64,000 nucleotides of DNA from Eutreptiella sp. 'Long Island Sound 2002'. Lineage: Eukaryota; Euglenozoa; Euglenophyceae; Eutreptiales; Eutreptiaceae. The notes below the pieces were generated by a model. The model made no database searches, was not told the origin of the DNA, and saw only the letters and a list, made by a program, of their open reading frames with translations. Below, piece after piece: positions 1-11,612 of the stretch; within the stretch, counting starts at the first letter, position 1, and every line of letters begins with the position of its first letter. The position numbers and the translations under genes were made by a program. The DNA is taken from assembly GCA_964036045.1 (NCBI GenBank), contig OZ038383.1, positions 95,909,568 through 95,973,567 of the forward strand, written 5' to 3'.

Positions 1-350
1 AGCGCCGAACCATCCCAGTCGGGAGTCGATAGGCACAAAGGGACTGCCGCGGGCGGAAGGCCCGGTCCGGCACCCAGTCGCGGAGGCGGGGTGAGGGCAA
101 GTGAAGGCACGAACCCTTGCACCCGTCCGTCCTTCGCGACCAAGAATGTGTTTGATGTACTTCAAGATCTATCCGAGAGTATCGGAGGATCACCCGGACC
201 GCAGCTGGATGCTGCAGATGGGCAGCCTGAGCCCATTGTCCACGACCTGCACCAGTCGCTTGTCGAGCTTCTGGAACGGCCGGAGATCCTGAGCTTGCAC
301 GCCGTGCGCCGAGTTGGGCGCGAGCGGCAGTTGCACCTTAAGGTCCGTGC
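1..350 (+). pseudogene. Gag C-terminal fragment of element A
   Basis: Frame 1 is open from base 1 to beyond the start of protease. From about 135 to 340 it reads as protein-like sequence with leucine-rich helical stretches (for example SLVELLERPEIL). The retropepsin that follows is in frame 2, so a one-base shift lies at about 340-360. No CCHC knuckle is visible, so this is probably the linker between nucleocapsid and protease. The start lies outside the window. Confidence 0.5.
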
Positions 351-2659
351 CTTATGCGGGGAAGTGGAAAAGGTTTTCCGACGTGTTGGTCGACACGGGA
401 GCACAAGTCAGCTTGGTCAAGGCTGGCCTACTCCCACCAGAGTGTCTGACCGACAGTCGGAAAACTGTCAGGCTGAAAGTGGCGAACGGCCAGTACATGG
501 TGGGAGGCACGAAGGAAGCGGCCATCAGGCTGCAGTTCGTGAACCATCGTGAGCTGAGTGGCCCAGACCTCGGCAAGGAAATCCTCCTGCACGGTCGCTT
601 CTACAAGGCCGAGATGGACTGGGACATGATCGTTGGGTACGACTTCATGATGGAGACGGACTCCGGCGTTCTCCCGGCCCAGGCCTCCATGACCCTGTAC
701 CAGGACGACCAGCTCTCGTGGCTATCGTCACCTGAGCACCATGTGGAATGCCAATGGATCCACCCCGAACGCAATCAGCTCGAAGTGGCCGCGCTGGACA
801 CTGAGCCAACTGGTCCTGCAAACCAGGAGTACGGTGTAATCCCGGAAGTGGCGAGCCGAGTTGTCGCGGACTTGGGAGCTTCGTATCTGGCCCTGGATGC
901 GTTCTCTTCAGGAACCTCCGCCCATCTTCGGGTTTGTGAGAAGTACTGGAGCGCCCAGGACTCCGCGTGGAAGGAGCACTGGGGTCCGCATCAGGGATTG
1001 ATGTGGATCCATTGCCCCCGTTGAGACATTCCAAGAGCGATAGCGAAGATTCGCAAGGACCGCTCCAAGGCAGTGCTGGTTGTTCCTATGGGATGCACCG
1101 AGGAGGAAAGTACCCGACATTGGGTAGCCTCATTGACCAACATGACCTTGAAGAAGGTCGTCCTACCGGCTGGAGAGAGTGTCTATCAGGACGCTAAGGG
1201 ACAGCCCATGCCACCCCAGAGATGGCCAACGGAATTCCACTATGTGGATGGGGGCCTTAATCAGGCCGACGCCACGGACTTCGTGTGTGTCAACCGCATC
1301 ATAGCAGAGCCCTGGCGGCAATGCTTTGCGGTTCCCCCTGTGGACATCGGAGAATCGGAGGACCCCCTCACAGAAGAGGAGCTGGATCTGGTCCAGGGGT
1401 ATATGGATCAGCCCTTTCGCGACTGGGGAAACCAGCATGAGGGCAAGGGCCAGGACAAAGCCTGGTGGGAAGTGGACTCAATCGTCTCCGGTTCCTATAA
1501 TGGGAATACCTTCGTTCAGAGGGTGCTGGATCACATGTCCAGCCAGGACGAGCCGCCTGGCGGTAACCCACCCACCTACGGCGATCTATTCCGAGGCAAG
1601 ACCAGAGATGGCCCTTTGGGCCACCTGGGAAGACCGCCTGAGCCGAAGACGAGCGGAGTAGCTATCCCTCAAGTAAGCTCTGTGGTTCAAGTGCCCGGAA
1701 AAGCCAAGGCGGAGTCCGACGATTGCCCCGAGATTCAGGCATTGAGGGCCAGGCTGAAGCAGAAGTATGGGGATACCTTCTTCAGCGGAAAGCCTGTGTC
1801 TCCTCCACCGGTGCGTGGACTGTATGGCGAGGCCAAGATACGACTGAAGCAGGACCCCCGTGTGTATCGGCACCGGGAGTTTGCCCTGAGGGGCGAGAGG
1901 AAAGAGGCCATGGAGAAGATCCTCCGTGACTTCATCCAGAGAGGCTGGCTCGAGCCGTGCCACTCCGAATGGGCCCCTCCGTGCTTCGTGGTCCCCAAGA
2001 AGGTTGCCGGTGAGTGGCGGCTCGTGGTCGACTACCGCGTCCTGAACGCCCAAACGCAGCACGACAGCTATACACTGCCCCTCATTGAGGACATGCTGCA
2101 CAAGCAACACCGGCCGAGGATCTTCACGGTGATTGACCTGAAACATGGTTATCATCAGATGCCTCTCGCCGAGGAGTCCCGTGCCTGCACAGCCATGAGC
2201 ACCCCACTTGGACCTCTCCAATGGAAGGTGATGCCCATGGGCGTTACCAACGGCAATGCGGCTTTTCAGCGGATGCTGGAGAACCTGCTTGAGCCGGTGC
2301 GTGACTGTGCGGACCCCTTCGTGGACGACGTGATCAGCGCGTCCAGGGACCCCAGTATGAGCTACGAGGAGCTCCTGGAGGCACATGAAAGGGACGTCAC
2401 TCGAGTGCTGGACCTTCTGGTTCGGCACAAACTCACGGGCAGCAGTGACAAGGCCACCATTGCGGTAAGCGAGGTGGTCTTCGCTAGCCACGTAGTTGGG
2501 AACGGGCAGCGAAAGCCCATACCTGGCAAGGTGGCTGCGATTGAGCACTGGGAAAAGCCTAAGACAGTAAGACCGTCTCTGAGCTACGGGCGTATCTGGG
2601 GTTCTGCAATTACTACTCGGGGTATATCGAAATTAATGCCGAGTATGCAGCCCCCATGA
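314..2659 (+). CDS. Element A Pol: retropepsin, Dam-like domain, reverse transcriptase (broken)
   Basis: This is one frame (314-1024 and 1025-2659) split by a single TGA at 1022-1024. The retropepsin active site DTGA is at 392-403. A Dam-methyltransferase-like domain follows at about 880-1200. The RT spans about 1680-2600: fingers with VVDYRVLN, then DLKHGYHQM, and the catalytic motif FVDD at 2318-2329, a normal variant of YxDD. Near 2570 a short insertion relative to copy D (56314-57279) shifts the frame, and the ORF runs out at 2659 just before RNase H. The enzyme would copy element RNA into DNA in cytoplasmic particles. The domain assignments are secure for protease and RT and tentative for the middle domain. 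Confidence 0.85.
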
Positions 2660-3930
2660 CGACCATGCTCAAGGGCAACCGAGAGGAGACCAAGAAGGGG
2701 TCCAAGAAGGCTCTGGTCTGGGATGCTGATTCCGACCGTGCCTTTGAGGGGATGAGGCAGGCGCTGCTATCCGCAGTCGGTCTGCACCTCGTAGATCCCG
2801 ACCGAGGGTTCGTCCTGCGCACCGACGCTTCCGACTACGCCGTTGGCGCTGTCTTGGAGCAAGTGCTTGACGATGGGAGGCACGTGCCTGTGGCCTTCTG
2901 GAGCCGAGTCCTGGCGGAGGGCCAGAGACAGACGTGGACGCCCCGAGAAAAGGAGGCATATGCCATCGTCATGGCTCTCAGGAAATGGGCTGGGTACATA
3001 GCCCTCCATCCCGTCACCGTCTGCACCGACCATCAGAGTCTGCAGTCGTGGCACAAGGAGCACGTGGACACCCCCTCGGGTCCCGCCTCCCGACGGGCAA
3101 GATGGCATGAGACCTTGGCCAAGTTCGACCTCACGGTTGTGTATATTCCTGGGAAGGATAACACCGTGGCGGACTGTCTCAGTAGGTGGGCCTATCCCGC
3201 CAGCAAGGGCATGACAGATATCTCTACCCATGGCGATGAGGCTGAGACCGCTGAAGCCAAGAAATTCATCGAAATGGAGCGCCTGATGGAGGAGGAGGGT
3301 GTTAAATGCTTCGTCGTCATGGCTGCAGATGCCCCCCTCGCGTCGAGGGTGAGCAAAGCAGTCAGAGTACTCGCCCCTGAGGGAGCTGAGTCCGACAAGC
3401 ACCTCTTCCCGGAGTCTTGCCTCCAGGACGATTGGACCGACGATTACGCCAAGTCTGAGGCCTTTGCGGCCGAGTAGAGGGCTGTGACCGACCCTGACGA
3501 CGGGCAGAAGTGGCCAAAGGGGCTGACCGAGGAAGATGGCAAGCTCTACCGGAATGGTAAGCTGCTGTTACCGGAGTCCCGGGTGCTCGAGCTTTGTGAA
3601 GCTTGGCACCACCACATGCTGCACCCAGGGGTCAAGAAGCAAGCTCTTGACATGCAGCGTCGGTTCGAGATCGACCATATCGTTCTCTACACCGCCATCA
3701 AGAAGGTCAGGAAGGGTTGCTCGGTCTGTCAGGCCTGCAATCCCGATAACCGGAACGTCAAGGGGGAAGCCCAAAGGACCCCGGTTCCTGACCAGCCCAT
3801 GGAGAGCGTGGCCATGGACGTCTTCTCCATGCCCGAAGTGCACATTGGCAAGGAGACCTTTGACTGTGTGGTTCTCTGTGTGGACCGCCACAGCGGCTAC
3901 GTTGTAGCCGTTCCGGCACGCAAAAAGTGA
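2656..3930 (+). CDS. Element A Pol: RNase H and integrase zinc-binding domain (broken by TAG)
   Basis: This segment continues RT after the frameshift near 2570. RNase H shows the acidic residues expected of the Ty3 type: RTDASDYAVG, the glutamate in REKEAYAIV, and CTDHQSL, ending with DNTVADCLSR. TAG at 3475-3477 interrupts it where copy D has TAT (Tyr). The integrase HHCC finger follows at about 3595-3750 (WHHHMLHPG and CSVCQAC). The first aspartate of the catalytic core is in VAMDVFSM near 3810. TGA at 3928-3930 replaces a Gly codon of copy D. The same frame then continues into the integrase core. Confidence 0.85.
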
Positions 3931-4929
3931 TTGCTTGCCAAGGAAGTGGCAGTCATGATGATTCGTCATTGGCTGACCGTCTTTGACATCCCCCGCACCA
4001 TTTGCAGTGACCGAGGGCCCCAGTTTACTGGTGGCTGGTTCAAGGCTATGTGTTCCCTCATGGGAATACGTCACGCCAAGAGCGTCGCCTATCTCAGCCG
4101 GTCTAACGGCCGTGCTGAAGTGGCTGGACGGCAGCTGTTCGAGAAGCTGCGCAAGATCCACATCACCAATTCACGTCGGAACACGTTTGAGGAGATGTGG
4201 CCTGCTCTGAAGGCCCATCATGACACCCCCACTCCGGGCGGTTTGTCCCCTCACGGGATTCTGTTCGGCAGGGACCCCCTGGGTAGGGGACTTCCCTTGT
4301 CTGGTGATGGCATGGCTATGGATGCCAAGGAATTCTTCGTGCGGCAAGAGCAAACGGCACGGGACATCCGCCAGCAGCTTGAGAAGGAGCATGCTGAGCG
4401 TCAGAAGTCCGCCCCGAGCTCGACAGCCCAGAAGTTCAGGGTGAGAGACCCGGTGTGGGTGATCAGACCCCGCCCTATGGGCACCCACCGCACCAAAACC
4501 TGGTTCACACCCAGCGAGGTGGTCTGCAGGATTGGTGAGGACACCTACGGCATCAAGGTGGGTCACGGACAGTTCTGGGAGCGTCACGAGAGTCAACTCC
4601 TTGTGCGGAAACCTGACCTCCGTGGCCAACATGTGTCCCTGAGCTACGCCGCTCATGAGGCTGATTCGGACGACGACTATGCTGAGCAGGACGACTACAC
4701 AGTCGAGAAGTTCCTGGCTCAGCGTCCCAAAGCCTCGGCACCCGGAGGTCTGGAGTTCAAGGTTCGTTGGCGAGGCTATGGGCCGTCCCACGACACCTGG
4801 GAACCTGTCTCCTCGTTCGTGCCGCGGGTCAATACTCCCTTCATGGAGTACATCCGCAAGCACAAGACCAAGATCCACGTTTCGGACTTGGCAGCACTCA
4901 CCCGGGCGATTGCAGCCAGGGGTGCCTGA
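3931..4929 (+). CDS. Element A Pol: integrase core and chromodomain
   Basis: This is the C-terminal part of the polyprotein and uses the same frame as 2656-3930. CSDRGPQFTGGW carries the second catalytic aspartate and SNGRAEV the glutamate of the DDE triad. A GPY/F-like module follows (VWVIRPRPMGTHRTKTWFTP). The last 85 residues contain a chromodomain: YTVEKFLAQR, then VRWRGYGPSHDTWEPVSSF, with the aromatic positions of the methyl-lysine cage. In chromoviruses this domain directs integration to marked chromatin. The ORF ends at TGA 4927-4929, the same stop as in copy D. Confidence 0.9.
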   Translation: MLAKEVAVMMIRHWLTVFDIPRTICSDRGPQFTGGWFKAMCSLMGIRHAKSVAYLSRSNGRAEVAGRQLFEKLRKIHITNSRRNTFEEMWPALKAHHDTPTPGGLSPHGILFGRDPLGRGLPLSGDGMAMDAKEFFVRQEQTARDIRQQLEKEHAERQKSAPSSTAQKFRVRDPVWVIRPRPMGTHRTKTWFTPSEVVCRIGEDTYGIKVGHGQFWERHESQLLVRKPDLRGQHVSLSYAAHEADSDDDYAEQDDYTVEKFLAQRPKASAPGGLEFKVRWRGYGPSHDTWEPVSSFVPRVNTPFMEYIRKHKTKIHVSDLAALTRAIAARGA

Positions 4930-7400
4930 TCAGCGCCCTGAGCTCTCCCCTGATGCATGTGAGCGCTTGTGAGGCCGACAAATCGTCCCTTACTTGCTTG
5001 CTCTCTTCCATCTTTCGGTGACCTGCCATCAGAGTGGCCATATACCCCCCCCTGCTGTATCCAGAGGAGGATGGCCCCTCTCTTCTTCTATTCGTCACTC
5101 CCCCCCCTGCTGAATCCTTGGGAAACCAGGTAGGGCGACTGACCTTCATATTTTCTGAGCTCTTGGGGCCTTGAAGCCCATACGACGTTGCGCAACGGAT
5201 GCCGCTGTCATCGGCATTGCGATTTTTGAGTGTGTGGTCTGGTCCCATGGCACTTGCGGGGTCCAGACCAGTCGACGTGTGTCTCGAGACTATATATGGC
5301 CTGAACTCAGGCGTTTTCCTGTCCACCCTCCTGCATTACCTTCTCCTAACCGGGGCGCGGTTTTGCGCTCTATCCAGAGTGTGTTTACACGCCTATTACC
5401 CCATCTATTGCTTGTTTTTCTGCCCTCCAGGATATGTGCTTCTGTATGTGCAGTTTTGTCAGCCCATCGCTGGAATCTGGACTGTTTTTCCCCAGATGGT
5501 ATGCGAATCGACTACGAAGGCGCCCTGAGTCGCCGTTTACATGTTATTACTTAAGGTCCAGCCTGAACCAGTACCTGAGTACAGATTCTTCTGTTTGAGT
5601 GCCCGTGATACCGTGTGCCCTATTCGCTGTGATGTGGAGATCCTGATGGCGCCAGGCGGGAAGCCCAGTTGCCTGACTACACTCCCAGCGGTCCGCCACT
5701 GTCAGTCCCAGTGTGAGCCTACCGACTCGCAGACGCACTTGCAGTCGGATGGCGGCCTCCGGTGCTCCTGACCTCGGTCAGTCTGCCAGGGAAACTGGAG
5801 GTATGAGGAGTCGACGCCTCCGCCCACACTGCATGAGGACTCCCTCATGTATGGCCTTCGTGGTAATAGGGCGAGGGAAAAGACGGCCTTGATGCCCGAT
5901 CCCTTAAGGAGGAGCTCGTTCGGCTGTACCACTCTGGACTCGCGTCGTATGGATATGGACATGGTGCGCCCGAGGAAGGACCCGTGGGGACTCTCCCCAG
6001 TCGGCGGGCCTTGGGAAGCTTGGGGTAGCCTGATGGATCTTTGTGGTCGCTCTCGACCTGTGGGACCACCTCGGTCGTCGTGTGTCGCCTATGTTGGCCG
6101 TGTATGCCACTGCCACTGTGGTGGTGACCGTAGCAGCCGGCACCCGGTGCGCCTGGTATGGGTTAACGGGTCCTTTGGATGCCGAACAATCGCCGCCAGG
6201 ACCCGGGACTTGATACTGGATACTATACTTGCAGTTACTAACAGTTACAGCATCATACCTGTTTTACCGTGGGATCGCGATGGGCAACCTAACCCGCAGA
6301 TCGGCCTGAAGTGAGGATGCGACACCCCCCCCTTCAGGGGTTGGTCCTGGGTACCCGCTGCCATGCTTGGGTGTTATCGAGCCCCCCCCAGGGTTTGCTC
6401 TAAGGAGGGGGGTGAAGCGGTACCCAGAACCTATGGCCCATGGCCCGGAGGCCTGTGAGCCGTCACACCCGTTATGGCCCAAGGCCCGGAGGTCTGCGAG
6501 CCGTTGACACCCGTGCGGAAGCCGTTGACACCAGCTTTCCCTGTTCTCTAACCCGCGAAATCTGGAATCCGATTTCTAACCAATAAATCGATGTAGAATT
6601 ACCGTAATTTTATTGTCCTGATCGATTTTCGGTCAGAAATCGGTGAAATACCCGATTTCTACCGCGATTTCCAATTGTCGTGAAATCGCCGCCTGATGTC
6701 GCCTGTTCGTGCGCCTCCGTCGCTTCTCTGTGGCGAGTTTGGTGATTGACTTTTCTCGAGTACCTGTGAGGTTCTAAGAGAACCTAAGGGCTGAATCTAG
6801 AGGGTATTTAATGTACTTTCATCTGGTGTGTTCACCAGAATTTTTCGCCGTTGCGTTTTCGAGAAAATCAGCGCGCAAGGCTTTCCGTCGATCGTGCGAA
6901 CTCATGCTTCTCAAGGACCATGAGTTCGCACGGAACCCTACATCTCCCCCCTATGTCTTTCATCCATGCCCCTTTCACGCGGGCATATCATCTTGCTTAG
7001 GGAAGCGGGCAATGGCGGTGTTTTAGGCAGCCTATGGGTCTCGCAAACCCAAGTCGTTTGCGTGCGCAAACGCTAACTTTGTGGCCTTGTGAGCATGAAC
7101 GTTAATGACCGAATACAATGCTCACAAGACCAAAAGCCCGAGGCCATTTTCGTTTTTCGAGCCAACTCAACGATGGCTCCATGCAATTCAATGCGTACCA
7201 AAACTCTATTTTCAAAAGAGGGCAAGTTTTGGTCGAAAATTAGGCCAAAATGGCCAAACCCTCGAGGCTCGTATTCGAAGCCTATGGGGAGTTGACCCTC
7301 GAACCAAGGCAATATGTAAAGTAGAGACCACGAAGGACATCCTGGATGGCTCGGTTGATTTTTACAACCTTGTCTTTCATTTTATATAATTTCGCCTTGT
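4930..7400 (+). repeat. Element A 3' region with candidate LTR
   Basis: This non-coding region is shared almost base for base with 59563-62009. It holds a conserved TATATAT (5291-5297), a purine tract AAGGAGGGGGG directly before TG (6402-6414) that could be the polypurine tract and LTR start, and an AATAAA (6582-6587). A block of about 41 bp beginning TATGGCCCA is tandemly duplicated at 6432 and 6473 here but single in copy D. An 11-bp inverted repeat, CTTGTGAGCAT and its complement, lies at about 7085-7130. No 5' LTR is available for comparison, so the LTR borders are inferred. Confidence 0.6.
6402..6414 (+). promoter_or_regulatory. Candidate polypurine tract and 3' LTR start of element A
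   Basis: The sequence AAGGAGGGGGG is immediately followed by TGAAGCGG. The same tract is at 61046-61058 in copy D. A purine run abutting TG is the usual plus-strand priming site at the border of a 3' LTR. The conserved TATA box at 5291 lies upstream of this point, which would leave it outside the LTR, so the assignment is tentative. Confidence 0.35.
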
Positions 7401-9204
7401 GAGCACGCGTGCCACATTGCCTCTTTGCACACGCACTCATATGCAAGCACTAATGACACGAGTGGGCTGAGACAATCTAACCATAGTGTGCATGTTTGAA
7501 AGCACCTACTATGGGCCTACTCCAAAAGTGTTTACTCATATTTTTGCTCCTCAAGGTCCCAAAGATATGTTCATGCCAATATCGCCGATATACGCACTTT
7601 TTCCCATAAATAGTGTGCTTCAAGGATTGAGGTGTTAAAAATGCTTTCACTATGCTTTGAACCTCAACCCTTGTTGCAAAAGGGGAGCAAAGCTTCGGTT
7701 TGCATCCATTCAAAAGCCCCAGGCTCTTTTCTCCTGCGATACGGAGATACGATATTTGGAGGGACCACTTTTGGGTGAATTTTGGCCGTTTTGCCCAAAA
7801 TGGCCACAAACTCCTTCTCCCCCTGATTTCACCCCCGAGGTTGCGTGCACCACTTGACCAAAGGTAAGGGCAATTCGGAGAGGGCACACAAACACGTGTC
7901 GAATGGGATGTTTCCCCATGTGGCCTCTCCTCTCGATGGGAGAGTTGTGAGTCACCCAAGATGGGGCATGTTGCCATTATGCCCCATACGTGTGTCACTT
8001 TCCCACCAATGGGAAAAATAGCTAGAGGCGACCATGAAGGATGGCAAGTGGCATATATTGGGACCTGGGTCCCATGTGTCGATCGCATCTTTGGTTGAAA
8101 CGATCCTCGCCGTGGCCATGGAGATATGGAATCATGAGTGCGGGCCATTTTGGCCAAATTTCGCTGTTTTTGCCATTGTATGCCATATTGGAATTACCAT
8201 ATGACCAAGGGTTGAGCGCCTTTGAGTTTCGTATTTGCTCCTCCGGCTCATCCGGAGTTATTCAACTTTTGGTGCGATCCACGATCCCCACCTTTGCACC
8301 GCATGTTGCTTTCTGCCCCATCCGTGTGGTCATCCCCTCGGTGAACAGTAAGCAGCCGGCGTGACAGCAAGCGATAACCCAGGGCATGGAACCAAAGGGG
8401 ATATCAAGAGTTGTGAATCAAGGCTTGGCGCGTCAATATCGCCAAGATTTTCTACCCTGGACGGTCGCCCGAGACGGCCGATTTTGCCATTTTGGCAATA
8501 ATGACCCCACGTGACGAACCCGTGGTGCGCTGATGCCGGGACCTCAGAGGGAACCAAATTGGTTGAGGGCTCCGGGGAGTTCGTACGTGAAGGACATAGG
8601 GTCAGTTGTCTCGTCCCTACCTCTGGCGGGTCCGGACGAGGGGTCAATTTTGGAGATTTTTGAGCTAATATCAGCTTGGGCTGAAACAGCCCATTTTCAG
8701 CTACCAACTCCTAGGGGATAATGGCGGGGCCATATCTCTCGCTCAGATGGGAGTTGGGACCTGCTGTTAAGGGAGCATGGGGAGCCACTGTCAATTCGCC
8801 TTGGAGCGCCTTGGTTCCCAGGAACTCGCCTGTGGCTGGCCGAACACCCCCCCCTATTGGCAGGGTTTCAGGGTCCGGACTGAGCAGGGCATGGGTTGTG
8901 TTTGAGCCCCCGCCCCCACCAGCCACTGAGAGGGTCGGACCTGGGATTGGGATATGAGTTGGGACTGAGTGCCTATTGTCCTGTGATGCCCTTACCCCAG
9001 TCCAGTCTTAACCCCATGTGTACATATCCTTATGTGTTGCTGTACATACTTTCGTTCCCTTGTTGCAGAGTGGCAAGGATCCTGAAACGCTTTGTCACAT
9101 GACACGAGCGTATTGATGCCCTTGTGAGCGTAGTGCTTTGCCTGCCTGCTCACCTGTGCGTGTCACTGCAGCGTCCCGTGGCCGGCCCCCCACGGGAACG
9201 CGTC
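7401..9204. other. Spacer between elements A and B1, no gene recognised
   Basis: The sequence is AT-richer than its surroundings up to about 8700, then GC-richer. The motif GGCCAAAATGGCC or its variants occurs at 7241, 7794 and 8142 and also inside the element A 3' region of copy D (61856). This hints that the stretch may be more of the family A end, absent from copy D because the satellite replaced it. No ORF here shows a recognisable domain. The last bases before 9205 are unrelated to family B. Confidence 0.4.
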
Positions 9205-9587
9205 AGCACTAGGAGGATGAGTGCTACCACAAGCAGCGCCTGTCGGCGAAGCTGAAGGGTGAGGATCCTGGCAAAGGCTCTGGCAAAGGTGGAGGCAAAG
9301 GCAAAGGCAACGACTCCGGCAACGGCAAGTCGAAAGGACGTTGACAAGGGCAAGACAAGAGTCAAGGTGGACGAGGAGGAGGCGCTAACGGCCAGCCAGA
9401 CAAGGACAACAAGAACACGGACAAGAACGGAGGCAACCCCAACCCTAATCAAGGAGGCAACTCCGAGCCCTCTGGAGGGCAGTCTGGTCCAAACACACGC
9501 TCACAAACGCAGGCCCAGCGAGAACAAGGGGCGAAGCGGGAGCACGAAGGTGGTGATGACGGCAACGCTAAGAAGCGAAGCAGTTTC
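9205..9587 (+). pseudogene. Gag C-terminal tail of B1
   Basis: This matches B2 at 30070-30440: the last cysteine of the CCHC knuckle, then a Gly/Lys-rich basic tail (GKGGGKGKGND) and a Gln/Ser linker into Pol. TGA at 9342-9344 stands where B2 has GGT (Gly). Apart from that stop the frame is the same as the following Pol ORF, consistent with a single Gag-Pol polyprotein in this family. Confidence 0.7.
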
Positions 9588-11612
9588 ATGAGGATGGCCC
9601 GCAAGCTGCGGAACAAGGGGTTCGAGGTGACCTGTCCCGCAGAGTTCCGACGGGGACGCTCCGGTGGCGCCCAGGACCTGGTGTTTTGGGTACTTATCCG
9701 ACTAGGGGGACGCGAATACCTGGGGGTATGGGATACTGGCGCCACCATATCTATAGTGGCCAAGAAAATTTTACCTTGTGGGAGACTGAAGAACAGCATG
9801 ACCACCGCGGCTATACGAATGGGGGATGGACATGTGGTGCACAGCTGCAGGGACTGTGAAGTGGAGGTACCTATGGGCTCCCGGACTATCGCCCATCGGT
9901 TCTATGTGATGGACACTGAGGCCTTTGACTTTGTATTGGGGACTGACTTCTTCATGCAGCACTCCCAGATACAATCCTTGACGCTGCAAGCAACCTACCT
10001 CCTCTACGTGGACCACGGCAGTGGCAAACAGTCTGTACCACTGGAGCAGTCGGAACATACTCCGGGCTACCTGAGGATATCGAAGGAGGAGCCCTCGAAC
10101 ATGATGGCGGCCTCCAAAACTGAGGACTATCACATATTGGGGAAAGCCCTAGACCAAGGTCTGAAGGAGTTGGGTTACTCTAGAGAAGACCTGAGGGTGG
10201 AGTTGTTCGCCAGCGACAAGCAGCATGTACTGGACCTTTACTGCAGCAAGGGGAAGAACTGCAGCTACAGATTTTACTGGCCCTCTTTCGGGATGGCCTA
10301 CGGGAACCCCAGGTTCAGTGAACTGAGTAAGGTCCTGACCAAGGTGGCCTTGGAACGTTCCCGTATGGTCCTGTGTTCCCCCGATTGGGGAGCCCATGGG
10401 GGCAACGAGTACTGGCGAAACCTCCTTGACAGGCTGACTATCAGCTCTGTTCTTTTGCCTGATGAGGCCATCTACGTGCCTCTGGGGCGTAAGACGCCTA
10501 TTGGGAAACCGGGATGGGGTAGTATGCTCAGCGTGGTGGACGGAGGTCTTACCTCCATCCCCTGGGAGGATCTGGACCCGACTCTGGTCCAGGCTATACA
10601 ACGAGAAAGCGATGGACTCGCCTTGGGTGACTTGAAGGATCGACTACGACCTGTAGATGCTATTGAGACTATACCCGGAGGAGATGAATATGTCGTGACT
10701 AACACCAACACCCCGAACTCTCCCCGCCATGTACGTGTTCCTGATGGAGTCTCTGAGTGTGGACTATCCAAGCTACCTAGCTCCCTCCACTCAGATAGCG
10801 AAACTGAGCACGAAGCCTTCTTCCTGCAGACCTGTGTGGAGGAAGTGGAGAACGCCGAGTACGTCGCCCCACTGAAACCCCTACTCTCCATGAGGGTGGA
10901 AGACCCCGTGGACAAAGAGCTGGAACTTGGATCCAGGCTAAGGGAGTACGTGGACTCCAGGAGGAAGTTGATGGCGAAGAACTCATGCTACGCTAAGCCT
11001 ACCCGCAGCTCATGGCCACTGAAGCAAGGACGTATGGGAGATCTATCCCAATTGAAGGAGGACCTCGAACAGAAGATCACCACCTGGCAAAGGGAGGTAG
11101 ATCTTAAGCTCATGAAGAGCGTGTGGGGCGCCCATGTGAGGACCCCAGAGGAGGACGACCTCTCGGAGGAATGTGTATGTGAACCCCCTCGAGCGTGCCT
11201 ATGTTGCCATCGTCCACCGGAGATGGTTGGACAAGACCTACTATATGCCTACCAAGGGTTGAAGGACACTACCAAGGGCGGAGAGTCGTTGGAGGATCAC
11301 CTCCCGACGTCTTTTACTCAGGGGGTGAGCAACTTACACTCTGACGAGGACATGGAGGACAAGATCAAGCTATTGGACCCGCCAGTGCAGAAGCTTATAA
11401 GGACCTATCTGGAGGTGTTCGGAGAACTACCCCCTCGAGCTTCATGTGACAAGCTGGTACAGATGGACCTCAAGCTGAAACCCGAGTTCGTGGGTCACAA
11501 GATCCGGAGGAGACCCTATCCAGCTTCTAAAGAGCAGGCCGACGAGATTGAGCGACAGATACAAGAATGTATCGACGCTGCCCTAGTCCTGGAGTACAAG
11601 GACGGGGACTAG
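9588..11612 (+). CDS. B1 Pol: retropepsin, Dam-like domain, start of RT
   Basis: The first ATG gives 674 codons, but the frame really continues from Gag, so this ATG need not be a start. The retropepsin active site DTGA is at 9732-9743. A Dam-methyltransferase-like domain occupies about 10190-10560 (VELFAS, then YGNPRF with N-P-R-F at 10305-10316). A long acidic linker follows, and the RT thumb/fingers begin near 11440. The ORF stops at TAG 11610-11612, exactly where B2 and B3 have TAC (Tyr) in the conserved GDYP motif before the RT fingers. Confidence 0.8.
   Translation: MRMARKLRNKGFEVTCPAEFRRGRSGGAQDLVFWVLIRLGGREYLGVWDTGATISIVAKKILPCGRLKNSMTTAAIRMGDGHVVHSCRDCEVEVPMGSRTIAHRFYVMDTEAFDFVLGTDFFMQHSQIQSLTLQATYLLYVDHGSGKQSVPLEQSEHTPGYLRISKEEPSNMMAASKTEDYHILGKALDQGLKELGYSREDLRVELFASDKQHVLDLYCSKGKNCSYRFYWPSFGMAYGNPRFSELSKVLTKVALERSRMVLCSPDWGAHGGNEYWRNLLDRLTISSVLLPDEAIYVPLGRKTPIGKPGWGSMLSVVDGGLTSIPWEDLDPTLVQAIQRESDGLALGDLKDRLRPVDAIETIPGGDEYVVTNTNTPNSPRHVRVPDGVSECGLSKLPSSLHSDSETEHEAFFLQTCVEEVENAEYVAPLKPLLSMRVEDPVDKELELGSRLREYVDSRRKLMAKNSCYAKPTRSSWPLKQGRMGDLSQLKEDLEQKITTWQREVDLKLMKSVWGAHVRTPEEDDLSEECVCEPPRACLCCHRPPEMVGQDLLYAYQGLKDTTKGGESLEDHLPTSFTQGVSNLHSDEDMEDKIKLLDPPVQKLIRTYLEVFGELPPRASCDKLVQMDLKLKPEFVGHKIRRRPYPASKEQADEIERQIQECIDAALVLEYKDGD

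Larger units (their letters stand above)
1..7400 (+). mobile_element. Ty3/gypsy chromovirus-like element A, 3' part
   Basis: The window opens inside the end of gag and runs through protease, Dam-like domain, RT, RNase H, integrase and chromodomain to a 2.5-kb 3' region. The same order and sequence recur at 56321-62009 (copy D). Similarity between the two 3' regions stops at about 7400 and 62009, after a shared CCTTGTGAG. No 5' LTR is in the window, so element length and target-site duplication cannot be read. The copy is inactive: an early frameshift, a TGA at 1022, a frameshift near 2570, a TAG at 3475 and a TGA at 3928 break its reading frame. Confidence 0.85.

Noticed and set aside
5165-5554. 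Plus-strand ORFs downstream of element A pol as an extra (env-like) gene
   Set aside because: They are not conserved in frame in copy D (59563-60240) and contain the conserved TATATAT; the region behaves as non-coding.
7477-8157. 226-codon minus-strand ORF as a gene
   Set aside because: No recognisable motif, and the same interval holds several other open frames; motif sharing with the element A 3' end suggests non-coding LTR-like DNA.
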